Below, piece by piece: positions 57,235 to 64,000 of a stretch of 64,000 nucleotides of DNA (the stretch's first letter is position 1; every line of letters begins with the position of its first letter). The translations under genes and the position numbers were made by a program. Origin of the DNA: a bacterium SCSIO 12844 (GTDB taxonomy: Bacteria > Pseudomonadota > Gammaproteobacteria > Francisellales > Francisellaceae); NCBI GenBank assembly GCA_024397935.1, contig CP073743.1:310001-374000 (forward strand), written 5' to 3'. The notes beneath the pieces are model-generated. The model saw only the letters and a list, made by a program, of their open reading frames with translations, was not told the DNA's origin and searched no databases.

Positions 57235-58407
57235 TTTGCTTAAATGATTATTTAATTGCTTAAATGAGTTTAGCGCAATAATAATAAAAAATACTCCTAA
57301 AACACACACCATTGCCAATACTGGATTAATGGTTAAATAGCCCATAATAATAACGCCAATGGTTGCCGATACCATATTTAAGAATGACATCATACTAGAT
57401 GCGCTGGCTTTATCTTTTGCTTTTAGGGTTGCAAAGTAAGAGGCAGAAGGAAAAATAAGTCCAAATGCGGCATATGCACACATAGCAGATATAAAATACC
57501 ATAAGATGTTATGACTATTGGTTAAGGATAAAATTAATAATGATATAAGGCATGGTATGACTAACACAACGCTTAACTTTAATAAGCGTTGAGCGCCGAG
57601 ATACTTCATTAAAAATGAACTTAAAATGCCACCTGAAAGCATACCAAATATGGTTAGTAAATTCCATAGACCATAAACACTAGGTGATAAATGCAATTCA
57701 TTAATTGCAAAAAGTGGTGCGCTATAAGCATAGCCATAACTAAACATAGTCACACTACCAAGCATCAGTGAAAATATCACTAAAGATTTATTTTTTAAAG
57801 CAGTAAAATAATCACTAATAATGACGGCTAAATTAATTCTATGGTGAGTATTTTTTACTTTATCAAATATAAAGGTTGTCAGATACATAATGGCACCATG
57901 AATAAATAATACGATAAAGCAGTCTTGCCAGTTTAAATACTGTGTTACCATGCCGCCAATAAGTATCGATATGCCTAAGCCTATGGTAAATGAGACGATA
58001 CAAAAAGATAGTATGCTTTTTGTTTGCTGGTCATTTAAATAAGCATGAATCAGCATAAAGGTGCAACTCAATCCACTTGCAGCCCCTAATGCGGTAATAA
58101 AACGACCGATTAAAAGTAGCGTATAGCTTGAAATAATGGTTGCGACTACACAAATGATAATACCCATTAAATTAATAATTAATCCAAACCTTAGTGATTG
58201 TAAGCTACCATAGCGGTTGGCTATTGGTCCATAGAGTAATTGTCCAAAAACATAGCCAATTAAAAAAATAGAGATAACCCACTGAATTTGATTGCTACTT
58301 AAGTGAAAGCTTTGTTGTATTTGTGTCAATGCTGGTGTAATTATTGTTGCTGAGATTGAAGCAATACAAATATAGCTTAGTAAAATGGTTTTTTTGCCAA
58401 TATTCAT
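57229..58407 (-). CDS. MFS transporter, DHA1 type
   Basis: 392 residues with twelve membrane segments: ATIITPALTQIQQSFHLSSNQIQWVISIFLIGYVFGQLLYGPIANRYGSLQSLRFG, GRFITALGAASGLSCTFMLIHAYLND. Close to Bcr-like efflux pumps but with a divergent motif A (GPIANRYGSLQSLR). It is divergent from a LysR regulator, with an inverted repeat between them, so that regulator probably controls it. Confidence 0.82.
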   Translation of the reverse strand: MNIGKKTILLSYICIASISATIITPALTQIQQSFHLSSNQIQWVISIFLIGYVFGQLLYGPIANRYGSLQSLRFGLIINLMGIIICVVATIISSYTLLLIGRFITALGAASGLSCTFMLIHAYLNDQQTKSILSFCIVSFTIGLGISILIGGMVTQYLNWQDCFIVLFIHGAIMYLTTFIFDKVKNTHHRINLAVIISDYFTALKNKSLVIFSLMLGSVTMFSYGYAYSAPLFAINELHLSPSVYGLWNLLTIFGMLSGGILSSFLMKYLGAQRLLKLSVVLVIPCLISLLILSLTNSHNILWYFISAMCAYAAFGLIFPSASYFATLKAKDKASASSMMSFLNMVSATIGVIIMGYLTINPVLAMVCVLGVFFIIIALNSFKQLNNHLSKL

Positions 58408-58464
58408 AAGAAATAATCCTATTATTATGTTTTTAGCTCTAGAGGATAGTATGTTTTGATTTGA

Positions 58465-58497
58465 TTGACAATATTGAATATAATTAACTATTGTTAA
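58465..58497. promoter_or_regulatory. Inverted repeat between MFS and LysR genes
   Basis: TTGACAATA (58465-58473) and TATTGTTAA (58489-58497) match in eight of nine positions with 15 bases between. It lies in the divergent region 24-58 bases before each gene, the place for a LysR-type regulator site. Confidence 0.5.
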
Positions 58498-58520
58498 GAA
58501 TAAATTTATAATTGATCACT

Positions 58521-59396
58521 ATGAAGCACCAATTACATCATATTGAAACTTTTTTGCAAGTTGCCAAAAATCAGAGTATTACCCAAGCATCCAAGGTTTT
58601 AAATGTATCCAAAGCAGCGGTTAGTCAAAGTATTCGTTTATTAGAAGAGTCTTATCAGGTGCCACTATTTATTCGTACTACAAGATCAATTCAGTTAACT
58701 GAAGAGGGAAAATTATTATATCGAGAGGCTGTTCGATTAAAAGAGCAGCTTGATCGAATGAATAATTTAGTTTCTGGTTTTACTGATTATCCATCAGGTA
58801 CACTTAGAGTTAGCTCTAATCCATATTTTGCAGAAGCTCATTTAGTATCTATATTACAAGAGTATTTATCTCAATTTCCCGAAGTGGATGTTGAACTATA
58901 TACTGAAGAGCGAATGCCTGATTTAAATAAAGAAGCCATTGATATTGTCATTGGTGTTAACTTTCCAGCACCAGATGATATTGTAAGAAAAATTATTGGT
59001 AAAACACGTTATATACTTTGTGCATCACCTGACTATTTAGCTAGATATAGTATGCCAGAGACGGTTATGGCGCTTAAAGATCATCACTATATTCCACATT
59101 TAGGTAGAAAAATCACAACACCAATTGTTGATCTTAAAGATAATCGATTAATGCCACAATTAGGGGCAAGGCTAAAGTTAAATGATGCACATTTTATGAA
59201 ACAATGTGCCTTAAAAGGACTAGGTATAATCCAGTTGCATGAGTATGTGATCAAAGATGAAATTGAGTCAGGAGCATTAGTTGAAATATTAAGAGATCAA
59301 TTTAATTGTGAGATACCCTTATATGCCTATTTTCAAAGACATCGATTTGTACAGCCAAAGATACGTCAATTTATTAATTTATTAGAAAATCGTTAG
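58521..59396 (+). CDS. LysR-type transcriptional regulator
   Basis: 291 residues: N-terminal winged helix (LHHIETFLQVAKNQSITQASKVLNVSKAAVSQSIRLLEESYQVPLFIRTTRSIQLTEEGKLL) and a substrate-binding domain. The ATG at 58521 is used; a TTG nine bases earlier is less likely. Its place divergent from the 57229-58407 transporter predicts that it controls that gene in response to the transported compound. Effector unknown. Confidence 0.88.
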   Translation: MKHQLHHIETFLQVAKNQSITQASKVLNVSKAAVSQSIRLLEESYQVPLFIRTTRSIQLTEEGKLLYREAVRLKEQLDRMNNLVSGFTDYPSGTLRVSSNPYFAEAHLVSILQEYLSQFPEVDVELYTEERMPDLNKEAIDIVIGVNFPAPDDIVRKIIGKTRYILCASPDYLARYSMPETVMALKDHHYIPHLGRKITTPIVDLKDNRLMPQLGARLKLNDAHFMKQCALKGLGIIQLHEYVIKDEIESGALVEILRDQFNCEIPLYAYFQRHRFVQPKIRQFINLLENR

Positions 59397-59473
59397 CTAG
59401 AAGTAATATGCTTGATTAAGACATTTTTTATTTGATATAAATAAAGCTATATATAATATAAATTAAGCGATAT

Positions 59474-59881
59474 ATGATTATAAGATTTAAGTCATCTAAA
59501 ACAATGATTATAATGCAATTTGTTTTTTATATTATTGGAATTTATGCAATTAGTGTATTAAATTTCAACTTATGGCTTAAATTGGTATTTATTGCTGTGA
59601 TAACAGCAATGTTGATATTATTTTGGCTAAGAAGTTATTTAAAAATAGCTAACCATTCAATTCTGTCTTTGTCAGTGAAAAATCATCAGTATCAAATTGA
59701 ATTAAAAAATGGTCAAATTTATTTGGTAAAGCCATTGCCTAGTACAATGGTAAGTCGTTTTTTTATTGCACTTGACTTAAAAGTTGTTGGTTTAAAAAAA
59801 GTATATCGGCTATTTGTTTTAAGAGATAATGTAGTTTCAGAGGCTCATTTTCGCCAGTTAGCAAGGCAGCTAAAAGAATGA
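59474..59881 (+). CDS. YgfX-like (CptA) membrane-anchored protein
   Basis: 135 residues: two hydrophobic segments (about 11-28 and 32-50) then a soluble domain, SILSLSVKNHQYQIELKNGQIYLVKPLPSTM...KKVYRLFVLRDNVVSEAHFRQLARQLKE. The ILxL...YQIxLKNG...VLRDxVxxxxFRQLxRxL pattern resembles YgfX, whose E. coli member is linked to cytoskeleton proteins and to SdhE. The partner sdhE is not next to it. Assignment is tentative. Confidence 0.5.
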   Translation: MIIRFKSSKTMIIMQFVFYIIGIYAISVLNFNLWLKLVFIAVITAMLILFWLRSYLKIANHSILSLSVKNHQYQIELKNGQIYLVKPLPSTMVSRFFIALDLKVVGLKKVYRLFVLRDNVVSEAHFRQLARQLKE

Positions 59882-59898
59882 TATATTACTAATTCTAC

Positions 59899-60417
59899 TT
59901 ATCTTTTTTCATTTTTGCCTTTGTGTAGGTTTTGCCATGATTTTTGCCATAGCTCTAGATTTTTTTGTGCTAGATTTTGGAAGTAGTCAATTGGATTAAG
60001 TTCGTTACTACTTTGATTTAATGGGTTTGTTGCATCAAGCATGGTTGAAACTTTATCTTGAATATTTTTTTGATGTGATAGAAATAATTCAATCGATTCA
60101 TCAAAATAATTAGTTAAAATATCCTGCATGCTATTACCATATGAACGAATAATTTGTTGTAAAAAATCATTATTAAACATTGGCTTGTCGCTTGTTTCTT
60201 CCTGTTCATTAATAATTTGCATTAATACAGTACGTGTAATATCTTCCTTGCTTTTGCTATCAACAATGGCGAAATCCTCACACTCTAGCACTAAAGCTTT
60301 TACATCATCTAAAGTGATATAACTAGAAATTGCCGTGTCATAGAGCCTACGATTTGGATATTTTTTAATAACCCTTGCTTTGCTTTGGCTATTTTTTTCA
60401 GCTGCTGATCCTGCCAT
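59899..60417 (-). CDS. phaR: PHA synthesis repressor PhaR
   Basis: 172 residues. ARVIKKYPNRRLYDTAISSYITLDDVKALVLECEDFAIVDSKSKEDITRTVLMQIINEQEE is the PHB/PHA accumulation regulator domain, which binds DNA and PHA granules. The C-terminal PHB_acc helix repeats lead to a coil. PhaR represses phasin and its own gene. No pha synthesis gene lies in the window, so its targets are elsewhere. Confidence 0.9.
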   Translation of the reverse strand: MAGSAAEKNSQSKARVIKKYPNRRLYDTAISSYITLDDVKALVLECEDFAIVDSKSKEDITRTVLMQIINEQEETSDKPMFNNDFLQQIIRSYGNSMQDILTNYFDESIELFLSHQKNIQDKVSTMLDATNPLNQSSNELNPIDYFQNLAQKNLELWQKSWQNLHKGKNEKR

Positions 60418-60511
60418 GATAAAGCTCCTTAAAATTTAAATCTGCATTAAATATGATGCTGCAACGATTCTAACACATTACTAAATTTTGTGCAAAGCGA
60501 TCATATAGCAA

Positions 60512-61282
60512 TTATACGGGATTATCTATGTCGATAAACTTATGTTCTAAATTGAAAAATTGTGCAATATGTTCACCAAGTGCTTTGATACCATAACGTT
60601 CTGTTGCGTGATGGCCAGCAGCAATATAATGTATTCCCAATTCTCTTGCAAGGTGTGTTGTTCTCTCAGAAATTTCACCGCTAATATAGACATCTAATTG
60701 TGCATTTTTTGCATATGAAATAAAATCTTGTGCACCACCTGTACAGATGCCAATATGCTTAATGCTATTAGGAATATAGTCAGACTGAATGACTAATGGT
60801 TTTTTTAGTAAGCTAGACTCTATACGTTCTGCTAAAGTATTCAGTTTAATGCTAGATGTAACTTCAGTAGTTAAGCCAAGTGCCGGTTGTGTGCCAGTTT
60901 CGAATGTGCCTGTAATATTTAAATTAAGTTCTTTTGCTAATTGAACATTATTGCCATAAATAGGGTGTACATCTAATGGTAAATGATAGGCGTATAAGCT
61001 GATATTATGTTTAATTAATTTTTCAATTCGTTTAAATTTCCAGCTGGTAATTGTCTGTGGCTCGCCTTTAAAAAAAAGTCCATGATGGACGACTAACGCA
61101 TCTGCATCTTCTTTAATTGCCTGATTGATTAAACTTTCTGAAGCTGTAACGCCACTAATTAGTTTATTAATCGTTTTATTATGACTATCAATTTGTAAAC
61201 CATTGGGGCAGTAATCTTTTATTAGTTCTTTTTGTAGTAAATCATCTAAGTATTTTGTTAAGTCAAATTGAGTGACAGACAT
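60512..61282 (-). CDS. Nif3-like dinuclear metal-centre protein (YbgI)
   Basis: 256 residues of the NIF3/YbgI family, which form a toroid with a dimetal site; in bacteria a GTP cyclohydrolase-like or hydrolase role has been proposed without consensus. DALVVHHGLFFKG carries the HH ligands, YAYHLPLDVHPIYGNNVQLAKEL another, and the C-terminal AAGHHATERYGIKALGEH the third set. Length is usual. Single gene. Confidence 0.9.
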   Translation of the reverse strand: MSVTQFDLTKYLDDLLQKELIKDYCPNGLQIDSHNKTINKLISGVTASESLINQAIKEDADALVVHHGLFFKGEPQTITSWKFKRIEKLIKHNISLYAYHLPLDVHPIYGNNVQLAKELNLNITGTFETGTQPALGLTTEVTSSIKLNTLAERIESSLLKKPLVIQSDYIPNSIKHIGICTGGAQDFISYAKNAQLDVYISGEISERTTHLARELGIHYIAAGHHATERYGIKALGEHIAQFFNLEHKFIDIDNPV

Positions 61283-61344
61283 AGTATGATACCTTTAATA
61301 TGCTTTTATCAAGTGTTATTTACTTATAGTATAAGACTTAAATG

Positions 61345-62640
61345 CTAGAAATAAATGGTTGTATCTAAGGTGACCGTGTTATTTTCTTGATCATCATAGG
61401 TTTTAAGCCATGCATACTCTAGGCTTAATGTTACCGAACTAATAATATTTCTTGAGACAAATACATAAAATTGCTGATGAGGCCCTTTAATAGAGACTGG
61501 TTCACCAGCGCTTGCAGCCATTGGAAAGTAGACACCACTCATATTATAGCTTTGTGCATAGGATGCTGAAAACATCGTTGGTTTGCCTAATATTGTAGGT
61601 TCATAAACGCCTTGCACATACCAAACACCAGATAAACCATTATTATCGAATACGGGGTTATTGGTTAAGGTAGATTCCCAGCCTGAATAAAGGGTATAAT
61701 CGCGCCAAGTAATATTACCTTCAACATTTACCAGAGGTGTACGCTTATTCTCTGTATCAGGTGTTGATGTAATACCCATACCAGTATCATTGACATCATG
61801 GACATAGCCAATATTTCCGCCTAGAGTCCATTTTGTATTTGGAATATCGTAGCTGTAGAATGAATCAATTAAAAATGTGCCATTACTGGTAGAAGGCTTG
61901 ATATAAGTGAAGTTAGTAATAAAGTTACCTTTATTATAACCAAGGGTAAGGTTATTAATATAGCCAGGCCTAAATAAGCCTTGTTCAATTGATGCAGCCC
62001 AAGGTGCACCTGGAAAAGTACCAAACATTGGGCGGCCTTTACCGACAGTTGCAAAAAATGGTGTTTTATCTAAATTACCAAATGTTATAAATGCACTTTC
62101 AGGGCTTGTCTCAATTCCATTACTATCTTGAAAGGTAATCGTTTCAAAATAAATTTGTATCCATTCGCCTGAGTTATAGAGTAAATCAAGATTAGCGCCA
62201 GTTAAGAAGGTACCTGAACCATTTTCAATGGTAGTTGACCCACCATCTTGATTGATAACATTAATTTTATCTCCCCACCAGATTTGTGTATCGGTCTCAA
62301 TTTGACCGCCTAAGACCATGGCATTATTACCAAACTTATTACGTACTTGTAATAAGCTTAATGCTCGAGTTGAGGAAGATAAGCCTTCTAAATAGGTATG
62401 ATCAACATTATGGTCTAAATAAATAGTGCTTCTAGGCGTTTTATATTTTAAGTTGCTGGTTTCATTTTCATGGTCTTTTGTTTTTACTTGTGCTTTTAAT
62501 TCATTAACTTCTTGTTGTAATTGTTCAAGTGTTGCCAATTGTGCTTGTGTATCTTTTGCTTGATCTGTATGCTCAGCTGCATAAGTATAGTTCGATGATA
62601 ATGCGAGGATGGTGCCTAAAAGCACTAGTTTTTTTATCAC
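61345..62640 (-). CDS. Outer membrane protein resembling Francisella DUF3573
   Basis: 431 residues with a signal peptide (MIKKLVLLGTILALSSNYTY, cleavage near AAEH). A short coiled coil (QLATLEQLQQEVNELKAQVK) is followed by a beta-rich porin-like domain with alternating aromatic strands, ending TVTLDTTIYF. The last residue is Phe, as expected for a BAM-dependent beta-barrel. The overall arrangement resembles the DUF3573 proteins of Francisella. Function unknown; a barrel with a periplasmic coil is likely. Confidence 0.55.
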   Translation of the reverse strand: MIKKLVLLGTILALSSNYTYAAEHTDQAKDTQAQLATLEQLQQEVNELKAQVKTKDHENETSNLKYKTPRSTIYLDHNVDHTYLEGLSSSTRALSLLQVRNKFGNNAMVLGGQIETDTQIWWGDKINVINQDGGSTTIENGSGTFLTGANLDLLYNSGEWIQIYFETITFQDSNGIETSPESAFITFGNLDKTPFFATVGKGRPMFGTFPGAPWAASIEQGLFRPGYINNLTLGYNKGNFITNFTYIKPSTSNGTFLIDSFYSYDIPNTKWTLGGNIGYVHDVNDTGMGITSTPDTENKRTPLVNVEGNITWRDYTLYSGWESTLTNNPVFDNNGLSGVWYVQGVYEPTILGKPTMFSASYAQSYNMSGVYFPMAASAGEPVSIKGPHQQFYVFVSRNIISSVTLSLEYAWLKTYDDQENNTVTLDTTIYF

Positions 62641-62778
62641 ATTAAAGCTCCTTTGTATCTATCAGAATCTTTCCATGAGTAACAGGTTATTATTTTGATC
62701 TAAAATACTATAAGAAGCCAAGTGAAATCTTTAAAAGAAGTTAAAATAATTACTGACTAGTAATTTAACAAGAATAGA

Positions 62779-63666
62779 TTAATTATCTTTGATTATCTCT
62801 ATTGTCTCAACAAGTTTTAATAGCCAATTTCTGACCTTTCGGGCATTGGTTGAAGGAATTCTTTGCGGTGTATAATGTAAGTAGAATGCATTGCCAGTTG
62901 CAACTAAGTTGCCAATAATTTTAATATGCTGATTTTCTATTTCTTGATAAACCAAAGGTAGGTGAGTAACTAAAATACCAACATTATTTTTCACAGCTTC
63001 AATTGCTTGAATTGTATTAGATAGAACTAATGTGTTTTTAGGTGGTTGAATTTGATGATGTTGACAAAAAACTTGCCAATCTGAAGTTCTCATAGGGTGG
63101 GCAACACTAATCGCTGTATGTTTTTTAATTGCATCAATGATATTTTTTTCTTTTATAAGTGGGGAGGTAATTAAAATGAGTTCATCTAACCAAAGTAAGT
63201 GGTGTGGGTTATTTGGTGTATATTTCTCAGGAATAATTGAAATATCAGGTATCATCTGAGATTGTTCAGTTTGTGTATTTACATTTGTCGAAATAATAAG
63301 CTCAATTTCAGGATGTTCTAATTGTAGTTTAGGTAAGCTTGGAATTAACCACTGCATTGCAAGTGTTGTGGCAACTTCTAAATGAACAATATTTGACTTA
63401 GTTGGCTTTAGTGCTTCTGTAGCTGATGAAATCATCTTAAGTGCTTCATGGATATTTTTATGAAAACGCTTACCTTGTGGTGTTAGACTAACGGATTTAT
63501 TGTCACGTTTAACTAAAAAGCAACCAAGGTAGTTTTCTAGGATTTTAATCTGCTGGCTGACAGCGCTTGGTGTAATATTTAATTCTTCTGCGGCTTTTGC
63601 AAAATGCAGCATTCTCGCAACGGCATCGAAAATAATTAATGATTTAAGCGGTGGTAATTTAAACAC
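62779..63666 (-). CDS. LysR-type regulator, GcvA-like
   Basis: 295 residues. The winged helix is FKLPPLKSLIIFDAVARMLHFAKAAEELNITPSAVSQQIKILENYLGCFLVKRDNKSVSLTPQGKRF and its L-P-x-L-x-x-L-x-x-F-x-A start resembles the GcvA subgroup. A periplasmic-binding-like effector domain follows. It is divergent from the isochorismatase-like gene (start 63823) with a 156-base gap, so it probably regulates that gene. Confidence 0.88.
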   Translation of the reverse strand: MFKLPPLKSLIIFDAVARMLHFAKAAEELNITPSAVSQQIKILENYLGCFLVKRDNKSVSLTPQGKRFHKNIHEALKMISSATEALKPTKSNIVHLEVATTLAMQWLIPSLPKLQLEHPEIELIISTNVNTQTEQSQMIPDISIIPEKYTPNNPHHLLWLDELILITSPLIKEKNIIDAIKKHTAISVAHPMRTSDWQVFCQHHQIQPPKNTLVLSNTIQAIEAVKNNVGILVTHLPLVYQEIENQHIKIIGNLVATGNAFYLHYTPQRIPSTNARKVRNWLLKLVETIEIIKDN

Positions 63667-63822
63667 GTTAAGTATTCCTAATCATGTATGTAGATATAAA
63701 TGATTTACGATTATAGCATAATCTAGTAGATTTGTTGGGAATGTAAAGTCATTTGCTTATTTATTATCAATGATTTATTTATTAAATAAATAATAGTAAT
63801 GTTTAAATAGGAGTAATAAAAA

Positions 63823-64000
63823 ATGAAAAATACATTAATTTTAACTTTAGATTATATTAATGATATAGTAAATCCAAAAGGTAAAATAGCCCATTATGCT
63901 GATCGAATTACAGATTATCAGGTTATTGAAAACGCAAATAAGGTGCTTGCTTGGGCTCGAGATAAGCAAATGCCAATCGCGCATGTGAAGGTAGGGTTTA
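63823..64000 (+). CDS. Isochorismatase-like cysteine hydrolase, 5' part
   Basis: 59 codons are visible before the window ends. MKNTLILTLDYINDIVNPKGKIAHYADRI begins like the isochorismatase family (L-x-x-D-x-x-N-D-I-V, with the catalytic Asp in LDYINDIV), and VIENANKVLAWARDKQMPIAHVKVGF is the usual second strand with a V-x-V-G-F. The likely activity is amide hydrolysis (nicotinamidase- or isochorismatase-type); the catalytic Cys is beyond the window. AGGAG precedes the ATG. Confidence 0.8.
   Translation, partial: MKNTLILTLDYINDIVNPKGKIAHYADRITDYQVIENANKVLAWARDKQMPIAHVKVGF

Noticed and set aside
63774-63793. ATTTATTTA-type near-palindrome before the isochorismatase-like gene as a LysR site
   Set aside because: Pure A/T and imperfect at the centre; expected by chance in such DNA.

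Overview
The window is chromosomal DNA of an AT-rich gammaproteobacterium (G+C clearly below 40 % by eye). Three things point to the Francisella side of the class (Francisellaceae, Fastidiosibacteraceae or near relatives): the str-S10-spc-alpha ribosomal cluster has no tuf gene between fusA and rpsJ; an outer membrane protein resembles the Francisella-type DUF3573 family; and the envelope and fatty-acid genes are of gammaproteobacterial type. The genus cannot be fixed from the sequence alone. I saw no rRNA, tRNA, CRISPR array, prophage or insertion sequence.

Layout. 1-6750 holds mixed housekeeping and transport genes: a secreted EEP-family protein cut by the window edge, a TauE/SafE permease, a PAP2 phosphatase, ampD, a BtuF-like binding protein, an MHS-type MFS transporter, rpiA and an alpha/beta hydrolase. 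6860-8870 holds a PPP-like phosphatase that resembles secreted effectors, and an unknown 137-aa gene. 9028-14161 is the complete phospholipid-transport operon mlaFEDCB with ibaG and murA in the enterobacterial order, followed by a MAPEG-like gene. 14381-19714 carries a small secreted protein, purL and a higBA toxin-antitoxin pair. 19731-20165 is a compact unit of two small ORFs with their own promoters and strong Shine-Dalgarno sequences; I recognise neither peptide, and this is the best candidate for something undescribed. 20174-23484 is betB and betA (choline to glycine betaine). 23681-30162 holds prfB with the classical +1 frameshift, lysS, and a fadN-type/fadA beta-oxidation pair.

30300-38208 is accessory: an unknown secreted Cys-containing protein, a FUSC membrane protein, a NupC-type nucleoside transporter, a 737-aa protein with kinase-like catalytic motifs and a coiled coil, and a secreted alkaline-phosphatase-superfamily enzyme. 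38233-55161 is one continuous ribosomal block: rpsL-rpsG-fusA, then rpsJ to rpsQ, rplN to rpmJ, and rpsM to rplQ. Promoters are visible before rpsL, before rplC and before rplN, and the block ends at a strong intrinsic terminator. 55183-64000 is again mixed: two MFS transporters, a LysE-type exporter, two LysR regulators, a YgfX-like protein, PhaR, a Nif3-family protein, the DUF3573-like outer membrane protein, and the start of an isochorismatase-like hydrolase.

Together the genes describe a free-living or host-associated cell with a maintained asymmetric outer membrane (Mla, MurA, AmpD), osmoprotection from choline (BetAB) and fatty-acid use (FadN/FadA). Two proteins (6861-8252 and 33895-36108) have the eukaryote-like enzymatic motifs often found in secreted effectors, but no secretion system is visible here, so that role is only inferred.
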